36,001 nucleotides of DNA from positions 1-36,001 of the forward strand of contig CANQLD010000009.1 of the NCBI GenBank assembly GCA_947624625.1, in the 5' to 3' direction. The notes beneath the pieces are model-generated. The model had not been told where the DNA came from. It saw only the letters and a program-made list of their open reading frames with translations, and searched no databases. Both the position numbers and the translations under genes were made by a program. Of this stretch, positions 1-7,835 are shown in pieces; position 1 is the stretch's first letter, and every line of letters begins with the position of its first letter. The DNA comes from an uncultured Clostridia bacterium. Lineage in GTDB: Bacteria > Bacillota > Clostridia > TANB77 > CAG-465.

Positions 1-1008
1 CATCTTAGGTGAAAAAATACCACATTTTCCTTCGTGTATCATAGCAATTGCTTCGTCTATTGGAATAGCATCCTTATATACCCTTTTATTTACAAGTGCG
101 TCATACACATCAACAACTGATACAACTTGTGCCCATATAGGTATATTATCTCCTTCTAATTTATCAGGATAACCTCTACCATCATATCTTTCGTGATGGT
201 GACGACATATATCATAGCAATAATGATAAAATTCATTATCTTCTTGTTTGAATTTTTCTAGCATTTGGCAACCATATATGGTATGTTTCTTCATTTCTTC
301 ATATTCTTCATCAGTAAGTTTTCCTGGTTTTTCAAGTATATTATCTGGTATTGCTATTTTACCAATATCGTGCAATGCTGAAGCCATTACCATAAGCTCA
401 ATTTGTTCATCTGTTATATTGTAGTCCTTATTTAATCTTCTAAAATGTTCTAGCATTATTCTTGTAAATTCTTTTACTCTTTGTATATGTTCCCCAGATT
501 CTAAACTTCTAAATTCAACAACTGAACTTAGTGCATTAATTAAGAACTCGTTACTTTCTTCTATTTTCTTTCTACTTTCAAATAGCTCTTTTGTCCTAAT
601 CTCTAATTCCTTTTCAATATATATTCTATGTTTGTATAGTTCAATTATATTTTTAGCTCTACGTCTTACAACAGCTGGCTCAAATGGTTTATATATTATA
701 TCTGCAGCTCCATATTCGTATGCTTTAACATCTGTTTCAACTGTTGCCTCCCCTGTAATCATTATTACAGGGATTTTATCTATAAGTCCATTTTCTGACA
801 TATGTTGCATTACTTCTAATCCATCTTTTTTTGGCATAACTAAATCTAAAAATACTAATACGATTTCATCTTTATGTTTATCAATTTGTTCTATTGTTTC
901 TTCTCCGTCAGCTGCTTCAAGTATATTATATCCTTCTTCAAATATATCTTTTAGCATTTCTCTATTTATAAACACATCATCTGCTATAAGCAAAGTACTT
1001 TTCTTCAT
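1..1008 (-). CDS. Response regulator with HD-GYP domain (3' end outside window)
   Basis: This gene is not in the ORF track because it runs off the left edge; I translated it from ATG at 1008, behind GTAAGGAGG. Residues 1-120 form a receiver domain with the acidic pair D10-D11 and phosphoacceptor D55 in FLDLVMP, so it looks phosphorylatable. A coiled linker (IYIEKELEIRTKELFESRKK) leads to an HD-GYP domain with ALHDIGK and HHERYDGRGYP, the metal ligands of cyclic-di-GMP phosphodiesterases. The reading frame is still open at base 1, after about 336 codons, near the usual end of such proteins. It sits 12 bases downstream of an HPt gene, which suggests one phosphorelay module. The domains are certain; the substrate (c-di-GMP) is inferred from the family. 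Confidence 0.93.
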   Translation of the reverse strand, partial: MKKSTLLIADDVFINREMLKDIFEEGYNILEAADGEETIEQIDKHKDEIVLVFLDLVMPKKDGLEVMQHMSENGLIDKIPVIMITGEATVETDVKAYEYGAADIIYKPFEPAVVRRRAKNIIELYKHRIYIEKELEIRTKELFESRKKIEESNEFLINALSSVVEFRSLESGEHIQRVKEFTRIMLEHFRRLNKDYNITDEQIELMVMASALHDIGKIAIPDNILEKPGKLTDEEYEEMKKHTIYGCQMLEKFKQEDNEFYHYCYDICRHHHERYDGRGYPDKLEGDNIPIWAQVVSVVDVYDALVNKRVYKDAIPIDEAIAMIHEGKCGIFSPKM

Positions 1009-1020
1009 GAAGTTTCCTCC

Positions 1021-1365
1021 TTACATAATTTTATTAATTTCAGTTATTACAATATCATATTCCTTTTTTACATTAGGGAATATTTCTTCTGCTTTTTCAA
1101 AATTATGTGCTCTTAATTCTTCAGTAATTGCTTCAGCTACTATACTAAGAGCAGTAAAAGCCATATTTTTGCACACACCTTTTAATGTATGTGCTGCTCT
1201 AAAAGCACTATCAGCATCTTTGCTTTCCATAGCATTCTCTAGCTCACTATATGATGTATCTGCTAAGAAATAACCTAAAAACTTTTTAATTCTTTCATCA
1301 TTTTGCATTCTATTTACTGCTTCACTATAATTTCCGTTTATATTTTTATAAAATTCCTCTATCAT
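1021..1365 (-). CDS. HPt (histidine phosphotransfer) domain protein
   Basis: A 114-residue protein that is almost entirely one HPt four-helix domain. The signature AAHTLKGVCKNM places the phosphorylatable histidine at H59, followed by the LKG turn typical of the family. ATG at 1365 is preceded by TATAGGAGG. It has no kinase or receiver of its own, so it must pass phosphate between other proteins. The gene directly downstream encodes a receiver/HD-GYP protein with an intact Asp, which is the obvious candidate partner; that pairing is inferred from spacing. No hybrid kinase is visible in the window. Confidence 0.9.
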   Translation of the reverse strand: MIEEFYKNINGNYSEAVNRMQNDERIKKFLGYFLADTSYSELENAMESKDADSAFRAAHTLKGVCKNMAFTALSIVAEAITEELRAHNFEKAEEIFPNVKKEYDIVITEINKIM

Positions 1366-1447
1366 AAAATCAAGCCTCCTATAATAGATTTTATACTATT
1401 TTTAAATTAAAAGCAACTAATTTTTAGCTTTTTATTAACAAAGAAAA

Positions 1448-1480
1448 AAATCTCAAGAAAGCAAAATTTCTTTGAGATTT
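1448..1480 (-). terminator. Rho-independent terminator downstream of yabG
   Basis: Arms AAATCTCAA and TTGAGATTT pair perfectly. Read on the minus strand, the hairpin is followed by TTTTTTTCTT. It lies about 40 bases after the yabG stop and upstream of the HPt gene. Confidence 0.8.
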
Positions 1481-1521
1481 TATATGTATATAATTTAAAT
1501 TATAATCCTGGCATTCCCTTT

Positions 1522-2376
1522 CTAAATTGTCCGTCTTGTTTCTAATCCTCCTATACCTTTTATACCTTCTCTTGTGTTTGAAATAATATTTGCAAGAGGG
1601 ATAAACTGGTCAACGGGCGTATAAGCAATTGCCTCTGCTACAATAATTGGATCCATCATATCAATTAAAACTCTTTTTGGAGCACTTGCAAAATTTGCTC
1701 CAGCAGAAATTATTGCCTCATAATAACTTTGACACGCACCAGCAAAAATCACAAGATTGTCCAAATTATGCTCATACCTTCTTGCTTCAAGTACTGCTTG
1801 TATGTAATATCTTGAATTTTTGTAATTATCTATATTATATATGTCATTTCTTTTTCTAATAAACGCATCATGCCCTGTTAAAATTAAAATGTTTGGCCTT
1901 ATTTTTTGAAGTAAAGAATATACTTGTTTATATTGTTCAGACTCTGGTATATTATATGCATATACTGTAAGTCCCATTTTTCTATAACTTTCTCTACATT
2001 TTTCCGTATATTCTGAATCTCCGTCAATATGTAATACAATACCAGGCCTCTTTAATACAGTATCTTTTTTAAATATATTTGGATTATCATTGTATCCTAA
2101 TTGATTGTAATAATTGTTATAATTAAATCTTTTATTTATATTTGTATAACATCTACTAAGTCTTTCTGTTCTGCTTTGCTCCTCAGATTTTAATCTTTTA
2201 TTAAGCTCGTCATCATCTATTTTCTTTAAATCATAACTTGGGGCAGTGGCAATTATTCTTACAGTTAAACCTGCTAGTTCTATATAATCATTACTATTTA
2301 TCTTAGTTATCTTAAAAATCACATCATAATTATATGATTTTCTTGCTACTATATCACCTACTTTAAAATTTTCCAT
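1522..2376 (-). CDS. yabG: Sporulation-specific protease YabG
   Basis: A 284-residue protein matching YabG along its length: the opening ENFKVGDIVARKSYNYDVIFKI, the GLTVRIIATAPSYDL block, and the central HIDGDSEYTEKC and ILTGHDAF motifs. YabG is a cysteine-type protease of the mother cell that trims coat proteins (and preproSleB/CspBA-type germination proteins in clostridia). Cys residues in FAGACQSYYEA and the HDAF histidine fit the proposed active region. Its presence indicates an endospore former or a recent descendant of one. A sigma-E/K-type promoter lies directly upstream (2396-2426) and a terminator follows, so it is a single-gene unit. Confidence 0.95.
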   Translation of the reverse strand: MENFKVGDIVARKSYNYDVIFKITKINSNDYIELAGLTVRIIATAPSYDLKKIDDDELNKRLKSEEQSRTERLSRCYTNINKRFNYNNYYNQLGYNDNPNIFKKDTVLKRPGIVLHIDGDSEYTEKCRESYRKMGLTVYAYNIPESEQYKQVYSLLQKIRPNILILTGHDAFIRKRNDIYNIDNYKNSRYYIQAVLEARRYEHNLDNLVIFAGACQSYYEAIISAGANFASAPKRVLIDMMDPIIVAEAIAYTPVDQFIPLANIISNTREGIKGIGGLETRRTI

Positions 2377-2395
2377 AATTATTCACCCCATATAT

Positions 2396-2426
2396 TATTG
2401 TATGAATAAATAGATGTAAAAGTGTT
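2396..2426 (-). promoter_or_regulatory. Putative mother-cell sigma (sigma-E/sigma-K) promoter of yabG
   Basis: On the minus strand CATACAATA fits the sigma-K -10 consensus CATANNNTA and the sigma-E -10 CATACANT. A -35-like AC within AACAC lies 17 bases upstream. The site is about 20 bases before the yabG ATG, and no TTGACA-TATAAT pair is present in this gap. The sigma-K reading agrees with yabG control in Bacillus. Confidence 0.55.
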
Positions 2427-2467
2427 AAGTTATATATGTAGCTTTGAATAATTTTGGAAGTTGTTTT

Positions 2468-3397
2468 TTATTTTAAATAATATTCCACTATCTTTGCATA
2501 TTGATCTTGTGCATTTAGACAAGTATCTATTAAATATCCTTTTTCTTTGTTGCTTTGATACTTATTTAGTCCTCTATAATAAAATAGTTTATCTTTATCT
2601 AAAATAATAAATGGGACTATATTATTTTTTAAACATTCTTTAAATGTTATTATTCTACCAATTCTACCATTTCCATCTTGAAATGGATGAATATGCTCAA
2701 ATTTTGCGTGAAATTCTATTATTTCATTAATTGTAATTTGCTTTAAAGATTCGTACCATTCTAATAATTTTTTAATATCTTTTTCAACATTCTTAGGCTC
2801 TGTAGTTTTTAAGCCACCAACTTCATTTGGCAATTTTTTATATTCACCTACGTTAAACCAATTTTTTCTACTATCCAATGTACCTTCCTTTAATATTTGG
2901 TGAAATTCTTTTATCATTTTTTCAGTTAGTTTTTTGTCTGCTACATCTAACATATAATCTACTAATTTAAAATGATTAACTGTTTCTAAAATATCATCAA
3001 TATCTGTTACTGAATCTTTTTCTGCTAACAATGTATTAGTCTCATAAATATATCTAGTTTGTTCTTCTGTAAGTCTACTCCCTTCAATATGATTTGTATT
3101 ATACGCAAATATAATTTGAGTATTATGATATAAACTGCCCTTTAATTTCATATCTTTTTGTTCTCTTAATACTTCTAAAACATTAATTTTTGATATATCA
3201 AAAACATCTTCCTTTAATAACTCGTCAATTGAAATTCCAAAAATTTCACTTAATCTTTTTAATGATTCAACATTAGGCTCTAATATTCCAGCTTCATATT
3301 TTGAAATCGTCGCTGGTTTTACTCCTAATATTTCTGCGACTTCACTTTGAGTCATATTTCTATTTTCTCTATATTGTTTTATTTTTTCTCCTAACAT
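2468..3397 (-). CDS. Fic family AMP-transferase-like protein with N-terminal XRE helix-turn-helix
   Basis: A 309-residue fusion. Residues 3-62 are an XRE/Cro DNA-binding domain (IKQYRENRNMTQSEVAEILGVKPATISKYE). Residues about 90-300 form a Fic domain with the full catalytic motif HPFQDGNGRIGR (237-248); H237 is the catalytic histidine. An alpha-inhibitory motif [S/T]xxxE[G/N] is present as TNHIEG (101-106) ahead of the Fic core, so the enzyme should be self-inhibited, as in class II Fic proteins. ATG at 3397 follows AGAGGAGA. No separate antitoxin is needed or seen. A palindrome overlaps its likely -10 (3423-3444), which suggests autorepression. The target protein of AMPylation is unknown. 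Confidence 0.9.
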   Translation of the reverse strand: MLGEKIKQYRENRNMTQSEVAEILGVKPATISKYEAGILEPNVESLKRLSEIFGISIDELLKEDVFDISKINVLEVLREQKDMKLKGSLYHNTQIIFAYNTNHIEGSRLTEEQTRYIYETNTLLAEKDSVTDIDDILETVNHFKLVDYMLDVADKKLTEKMIKEFHQILKEGTLDSRKNWFNVGEYKKLPNEVGGLKTTEPKNVEKDIKKLLEWYESLKQITINEIIEFHAKFEHIHPFQDGNGRIGRIITFKECLKNNIVPFIILDKDKLFYYRGLNKYQSNKEKGYLIDTCLNAQDQYAKIVEYYLK

Positions 3398-3422
3398 AAT
3401 AAATAATCTCCTCTTTAATTAT

Positions 3423-3444
3423 AATAATATTATATCATATTATT
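3423..3444. promoter_or_regulatory. Palindrome over the Fic-HTH promoter, candidate autoregulatory operator
   Basis: AATAATAT and ATATTATT flank a six-base centre. On the minus strand the sequence contains TATGATATAAT, an extended -10. Its position 26-48 bases before the Fic-HTH start suits binding by that protein's own XRE domain. AT-richness makes chance palindromes common here. Confidence 0.35.
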
Positions 3445-3576
3445 TCCAAAAAAGAAACGTTTTTTTGTTTATTTACTTAAATATTTCTGTTATGGATATG
3501 TTTTTTTGTTTTTAAAAATTATACTATCTTTTTTATATAATATGTAGTATAATGGCATTAAATAGGAGGTGTTTTT

Positions 3577-4074
3577 ATGCTTTTTTATCATTACAAATTA
3601 TTTTTAATTTTTATTGTTCTAGCAATAGTTAACTTTATATTATTAAGTAAAAAGATTAAAAGCAAAAAATTAACATTAATTGTAAATTCAATAATAATTT
3701 TAATTAATATTTTTATGATTATTATGATAAATACAGATTTCCTTAATCTAATTTCTAAAGAGTATGCCAATAATACAGAAACATTAAATAAATATTATGG
3801 AATAATCTATAACTTTAATATAACATTTTTAATCACAAGCTTTATAGTTACAACTATTTTATTAATACTATCTAAAAAAATAAAATATAATACATTATAT
3901 ATAATTACAATAGTTTCTTTAATAATTGGTAGCATACTACTATTCTGTTTTAAAGGCTTTATAATAACAAAAGATACTATTAATTTCGGTATGCTTGCTC
4001 AGTGTTTAAGCTTTTATTATATGTATCTATGCCAAATACCACTACTAACTACCAAATTTAAAGGTAATAAATAA
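3577..4074 (+). CDS. Hypothetical integral membrane protein
   Basis: I do not recognise this family. The 165-residue product is very hydrophobic, with about five predicted membrane segments (roughly 8-23, 32-51, 82-100, 107-125 and 132-153) separated by short Lys-rich loops such as SKKIKSKK and SKKIKYN. ATG at 3577 follows a strong AGGAGGTG. It stands alone between the divergent Fic-HTH gene and a perfect terminator. Base composition is as AT-rich as its surroundings. The Lys-rich short loops suggest positive-inside topology, but no functional motif is visible. Confidence 0.75.
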   Translation: MLFYHYKLFLIFIVLAIVNFILLSKKIKSKKLTLIVNSIIILINIFMIIMINTDFLNLISKEYANNTETLNKYYGIIYNFNITFLITSFIVTTILLILSKKIKYNTLYIITIVSLIIGSILLFCFKGFIITKDTINFGMLAQCLSFYYMYLCQIPLLTTKFKGNK

Positions 4075-4092
4075 AAATATATACTCTTTTGC

Positions 4093-4136
4093 AATAAGTA
4101 TAATTATTTTTCAATTATACTTATTTTTTTTTTTTT
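4093..4136 (+). terminator. Rho-independent terminator after the 165-aa membrane gene
   Basis: Thirteen-base perfect arms AATAAGTATAATT and AATTATACTTATT with a seven-base loop are followed by a long run of T. Confidence 0.9.
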
Positions 4137-4222
4137 AAATACTTTAATATTTTTGTCACATATGATATTATATAGTAATTAATGCGTTAGTTTAAAAATT
4201 CGCAACTACGTTTACATAATTA

Positions 4223-4251
4223 TTGACAATTGTATGTTTTTTTGATATAAT
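4223..4251 (+). promoter_or_regulatory. Consensus sigma-A promoter of the 86-aa gene
   Basis: TTGACA and TATAAT are separated by exactly 17 bases. The -10 ends 31 bases before the ATG at 4283. Confidence 0.9.
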
Positions 4252-4282
4252 AGTTATATCACTTTTTTAGGAGGATTTCGTT

Positions 4283-4543
4283 ATGAATATAACAAAGGAT
4301 GTTTATGAGGCAAAAATCAAACCGTTTATCAGTAAAGTTTATGACATTTGCAAGGTTTTAAATATAACTGAAAAAGTAATCATTGAAACAAAGTTACTTA
4401 CTATTTTAAAACAGGAATTTAATCCAAAAGAATTATTAAAGGAATTAACATCTTTTTCGCCTTTGCAAGCTGAAATTTTAGAAAAGTATAATTTAACCGA
4501 GCAAAAAGATGAAGTAATAAAAATATTAAAAAGTTCACTCTAA
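4283..4543 (+). CDS. Hypothetical small soluble protein (86 aa)
   Basis: No family is recognised. The 86-residue product is predicted all-helical and charged, without membrane segments or cysteine motifs beyond one Cys; blocks such as VIIETKLLTILKQEF and EILEKYNLTEQKDEV look amphipathic. ATG at 4283 follows TTAGGAGG, and a perfect consensus promoter lies just upstream, so it should be well expressed. Its last codons and TAA stop lie inside the terminator hairpin, which begins within the coding sequence, so the transcript has essentially no 3' UTR. It is monocistronic. Confidence 0.75.
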   Translation: MNITKDVYEAKIKPFISKVYDICKVLNITEKVIIETKLLTILKQEFNPKELLKELTSFSPLQAEILEKYNLTEQKDEVIKILKSSL

Positions 4544-4558
4544 TGAAGTGAACTTTTT
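4528..4558. terminator. Bidirectional terminator shared by convergent genes
   Basis: Perfect 12-base arms AAAAAGTTCACT and AGTGAACTTTTT enclose the TAA stop of the 86-aa gene in the loop. T-runs exist on both strands, so it also serves the leftward HD-GYP gene ending at 4564. Confidence 0.9.
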
Positions 4559-4563
4559 TTCAT

Positions 4564-5829
4564 TTATTCTATTGTCTTATTATCTTTTCCTATTTCTTTA
4601 TCTTTACTATTACTAGTATCCATATTTTTTTCATCCTCTGATAAATCTGGATTTGTGTTTTCTTTTAATGAATCAAAGAAATCTTGCTCTCTTTTATTTC
4701 TGCTTAACATAGTATCCTCTAGTAATTTATCTGTATCTGGCACATCATAAATAATGTTTTCATTTTCATCATAACTTACATAAACAAGCTCCGGTTCTTT
4801 ATCTAATACATCACATAGAGTATCTACCATTTTAGGGTCGAATTGAGAACCTGCACATCTTTTTAATTCACTAATTAATTCGTCTTTTTTCTTGCCACTT
4901 TGATAACTTCTTCCAAACATAGCTTGCGTTGAATCAGCTAAAGAAACTATTCTAGATAATTCATCTATTTCATCTCCTTTTAACCCTCTTGGATAACCTT
5001 TTCCATCATATCTTTCATGATGTTCTGAAGCAATTATTTTTGCTCTTTCAAAATCACCTAAATTATAGTTATTTAACTCTATTTCTCCTAAAGTAACGTG
5101 AGATCTCATTTCTTTAAATTCTTCATCAGTAAGTCTAGATGGCTTTTTTAATACACTATCGGCTATATCTGTTTTTCCTATATCGTGAAGTAATGCACCA
5201 ATTTTTAAGATATCAATTTCTTCTGGACTTATACCTCTTTTTTGTGCGATTACTTCAGCTATCTTAGACACACTTCTTATGTGCTTAGCTGTATATTCAT
5301 CTTTATTGGTTTCAATATTTTGTACAACACTTCTAGTAAAATCTAAAATATCATTTTCTAATTGCTGATATTTTTCTCTAGATTTTACAGAATCGTTCCT
5401 TATACCTTGTAAATTTTGAGCAAATAAAACTCTATCTGTATTTACATCAAAATGTAGTAGTCTACTTTCTGAATTTTCTTGTAACAATAATTTTCCTATT
5501 TCAGCTGATTTTTTTACATCCTGTTCTTCCTGACTACTATATAAATTTATAATTTTGCAATTATTGGCTACATCTTTATTTGAAAGAACAGAAGATACTA
5601 TACTTTTCCCAACTGGAGTTACTACAGTATCTGGTGAAAAAACTAAACAATCTATTTGTCCATTTTGTATAAATTTTTGTAATGTATCTTCGTTTATATT
5701 ATTTATATCTAGTAATGTTACTTCTTTTTCGTCACCTTTAAAAGCATCACCCATACATTCTAATGCTTTAGATTTATCTACAGATACAGAATCATCTGCT
5801 AAACAATGTGCCATTACAAATTTTATCAT
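4564..5829 (-). CDS. HD-GYP domain protein with degenerate N-terminal domain
   Basis: About 421 residues from ATG at 5829; the track start at 5838 is a GTG lying in the GGGTGG stretch that probably is the ribosome binding site. Residues 1-120 resemble a receiver in length and alternating pattern (LLDINNIN, CLVFSPDTVVTP) but lack a clear acidic pocket. Residues about 180-345 are an HD-GYP domain with LLHDIGK and SEHHERYDGKGYP, so the phosphodiesterase metal site is intact. The C-terminal tail after residue 370 is acidic and Lys/Asn-rich. It starts 14 bases after the membrane-protein gene upstream, suggesting one operon. Signal input is not evident. Confidence 0.88.
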   Translation of the reverse strand: MIKFVMAHCLADDSVSVDKSKALECMGDAFKGDEKEVTLLDINNINEDTLQKFIQNGQIDCLVFSPDTVVTPVGKSIVSSVLSNKDVANNCKIINLYSSQEEQDVKKSAEIGKLLLQENSESRLLHFDVNTDRVLFAQNLQGIRNDSVKSREKYQQLENDILDFTRSVVQNIETNKDEYTAKHIRSVSKIAEVIAQKRGISPEEIDILKIGALLHDIGKTDIADSVLKKPSRLTDEEFKEMRSHVTLGEIELNNYNLGDFERAKIIASEHHERYDGKGYPRGLKGDEIDELSRIVSLADSTQAMFGRSYQSGKKKDELISELKRCAGSQFDPKMVDTLCDVLDKEPELVYVSYDENENIIYDVPDTDKLLEDTMLSRNKREQDFFDSLKENTNPDLSEDEKNMDTSNSKDKEIGKDNKTIE

Positions 5830-5842
5830 ATCAACCACCCAT

Positions 5843-6361
5843 TTAATTATATATTATTTTATTTAAAAAACCATAAGATATAATCATCATTATTATACTT
5901 GCCATAAATACTCCTAGTAAAATTGCAAGCATAGCTTTTTTCTTGTTCATCCCCATTACTGATGCAATTAATGCTCCTGTCCAAGCTCCAGTTCCTGGTA
6001 AAGGTATTCCTACAAATAATATTAATGCTATAAACTCACCTTTTTCAAATTTTTCTTTGTTTTTCATTGCTTTTGCTTCAAGCTTTTCAACCATTCCTTT
6101 AAATAATTTCGTTTTTTTCATAAAGTTAAATATAGGTGTTAAAAACATAAGAATAAAAGGTATTGGTAAAAGGTTTCCAACAATTGCTACAATATATGCT
6201 ATTATAGGTTTAACATTTAAAATACTTGCTGCAAGCAAGCCACCTCTAAGTTCAAGTATTGGAAGTAATGATATAACAAAAGTTACTATCTCTCCACCAA
6301 ATTTTGCGGAAGTAAATGACCCAAACATTCCAATTATACTATTTACTAATGACTCAACCAT
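5843..6361 (-). CDS. Small multi-drug export family membrane protein (Sm_multidrug_ex)
   Basis: A 172-residue membrane protein with the features of this family: LPILELRGGLLAA near the N-terminus, a central charged helix (KKTKLFKGMVEKLEAKAMKNKEKFEKGEF), and the conserved FVGIPLPGTGAWTGALIAS segment. About four to five membrane helices are predicted. ATG at 6361 follows AAAAAGGAGAAA. Despite the family name, transport activity is poorly established for these proteins. It is the first gene of a likely two-gene operon with the HD-GYP gene downstream. Confidence 0.88.
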   Translation of the reverse strand: MVESLVNSIIGMFGSFTSAKFGGEIVTFVISLLPILELRGGLLAASILNVKPIIAYIVAIVGNLLPIPFILMFLTPIFNFMKKTKLFKGMVEKLEAKAMKNKEKFEKGEFIALILFVGIPLPGTGAWTGALIASVMGMNKKKAMLAILLGVFMASIIMMIISYGFLNKIIYN

Positions 6362-6502
6362 AAATTTCTCCTTTTTATCAATGATTATATTATAACGAAA
6401 ATAGGAAAAAAAATCAATATATTTAAAAGAATTAAATATATAAATACTATTGAAAAAATTTTTTATATATAATAAAATATATTTATATTAAGGAGGAGAT
6501 AT

Positions 6503-7057
6503 ATGGAAGATAAAAACTGGGAATTAAAATATACCGTTGAAAAAAACAAAGTCAAAGATATTATTGGAAGAATACTCGGAATCACTATTATGACTTTTTG
6601 TATTCTAATGATTCTATTAACATTAATAACTGGTGATAAATTAGATACATCTACTGCTATTTATTTAGTTGTATTACTACCAGCAATTGCAATAGTATTA
6701 ATTGGTACTAAAAAAGTTAGAATTGATACAAAATATGGAATTTGGCTTAATAATAGAAATTATCTACAATGGAAATCTATAATTGATGTTACATATTTAG
6801 ATAACAATTTAACATTTCTTATTTTAAATTCTCAAACTAATGAAAAAATTCCACTTAAATTTATACTTGTTGGAAATAAAAGTAAAAGAAACGCAGTAGA
6901 AATTGAAAATTATTTCCGTTCTTTAAACATAAACAATATTAATAATAGCAACAATACTGGTGGAATTAACAATACTACTGAAATTAATACTACAAATACT
7001 AGTGACACTAATAATGATGTTGAAAATAACAATAACATCAATAATAATATTAACTAA
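6503..7057 (+). CDS. Two-TM membrane protein with PH-like domain and Asn/Thr-rich tail
   Basis: Residues 20-75 hold two membrane helices (ILGITIMTFCILMILLTLI and AIYLVVLLPAIAIVLIG). Residues about 75-140 form a beta-rich segment (KVRIDTKYGIWLNNRNYLQWKSIIDV) like the PH-type domain of the STM3941/YcxB-like membrane proteins. The last 40 residues are almost only Asn, Thr, Ile and Asp, a low-complexity tail with no likely fold. ATG at 6503 follows TAAGGAGGAG. It is convergent with rpsR and shares its terminator. Family assignment is tentative. Confidence 0.7.
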   Translation: MEDKNWELKYTVEKNKVKDIIGRILGITIMTFCILMILLTLITGDKLDTSTAIYLVVLLPAIAIVLIGTKKVRIDTKYGIWLNNRNYLQWKSIIDVTYLDNNLTFLILNSQTNEKIPLKFILVGNKSKRNAVEIENYFRSLNINNINNSNNTGGINNTTEINTTNTSDTNNDVENNNNINNNIN

Positions 7058-7058
7058 C

Positions 7059-7088
7059 AAAAAAGCAAGGCACATACCTTGCTTTTTT
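7059..7088. terminator. Bidirectional terminator between the membrane gene and rpsR
   Basis: Arms AAAAAAGCAAGG and CCTTGCTTTTTT pair perfectly with a six-base loop. It ends both the rightward 6503 gene and the leftward rpsF-ssb-rpsR operon. Confidence 0.92.
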
Positions 7089-7345
7089 TATTTTACTGTA
7101 TATGGTAAAAGTGCAATGTGTCTTGCTCTTTGAATAGCTACTGTAACTTTTCTTTGATGTTTTGCACAAGTTCCAGTAACTCTTCTTGGAAGTATTTTAC
7201 CTTTATCACTTACATATTTTTTTAACTTTTCTACATCTTTATAATCTATATCGTCAACTCTTTCAACACAGAAGTTACAAACTTTTTTTCTTGGTCTTCT
7301 GTATGGCTTATCATTCTTTGCTTTTTTATTATTTTTCTCAGTCAC
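7088..7345 (-). CDS. rpsR: 30S ribosomal protein S18
   Basis: S18 of the small subunit, which binds S6 on the platform. The core [11 protein letters not shown]...[31 protein letters not shown]...[12 protein letters not shown] is diagnostic. The cysteines in CNFC and the TGTCAKH segment suggest the zinc-binding form. I start at GTG 7345, giving 85 residues ([11 protein letters not shown]): the track's TTG at 7363 would put the ribosome binding site AAGGGAGG inside the coding region as Lys-Gly-Gly. It is the last gene of the rpsF-ssb-rpsR operon, 32 bases after ssb. Confidence 0.97.
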   Translation of the reverse strand: MTEKNNKKAKNDKPYRRPRKKVCNFCVERVDDIDYKDVEKLKKYVSDKGKILPRRVTGTCAKHQRKVTVAIQRARHIALLPYTVK

Positions 7346-7377
7346 AATCTTTCCTCCCTTCAATTAATATGTATTAA

Positions 7378-7791
7378 TTAGAATGGTAATTCTTCATTAT
7401 CATCCACTGTAATAAACTCACCATCAATACTTGAAGATGGTACATTTATATCATCTGTGCCAGCATTATCTCTTCTTGAATCTGCAAAATATGCATTTTC
7501 AACTATATAGTCAGTAGTATATCTTTTTTGACCATTTTGATCTTCCCAACTTCTATTTTGAATTCTTCCTTCAACTAGAACTTGTTGACCTTTTTTATAA
7601 TATTTAGCACAAAAATCAGCTAATTTCCCAAATGCTGTAATATTAAAAAAATCTGCTTTTCTTTCTCCATTTGCTTCTGCAAATCTTCTATTTACCGCAA
7701 TAGAAAAATTTGTTACAGATGTGTTTGTGTTTGGAGTAACTCTAGATTCTGGATCTCTAGTTAATCTTCCCATAAATTGAAACTTATTCAT
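7378..7791 (-). CDS. ssb: Single-stranded DNA-binding protein
   Basis: A 137-residue SSB. The N-terminal OB-fold (MNKFQFMGRLTRDPESRVTPN...FSIAVNRRF...FFNITAFGKLADFCAKYYKKGQQVLVEGRIQNRSWEDQNGQKRY) is typical, followed by a short linker and the acidic tip DDNEELPF that recruits repair and replication partners. ATG at 7791 follows AAAGGGGGAA. The order rpsF-ssb-rpsR is standard for Firmicutes, coupling SSB to S6 and S18 synthesis. Confidence 0.98.
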   Translation of the reverse strand: MNKFQFMGRLTRDPESRVTPNTNTSVTNFSIAVNRRFAEANGERKADFFNITAFGKLADFCAKYYKKGQQVLVEGRIQNRSWEDQNGQKRYTTDYIVENAYFADSRRDNAGTDDINVPSSSIDGEFITVDDNEELPF

Positions 7792-7835
7792 AATACAATT
7801 CCCCCTTTTAATGAGATTTGTTATTTATTATATTT

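Noticed and set aside
632-1273. Plus-strand ORF of 213 aa
   Set aside because: Ser/Ile-rich shadow on the opposite strand of the HPt gene and the receiver/HD-GYP gene; no ribosome binding site or recognisable domain.
7346-7363. Upstream TTG start for rpsR given by the track
   Set aside because: It would translate the ribosome binding site AAGGGAGG as Lys-Gly-Gly; GTG 7345 has the correct spacing. The same reasoning moved the starts of rpsF, cvpA, acpP and rpsG.
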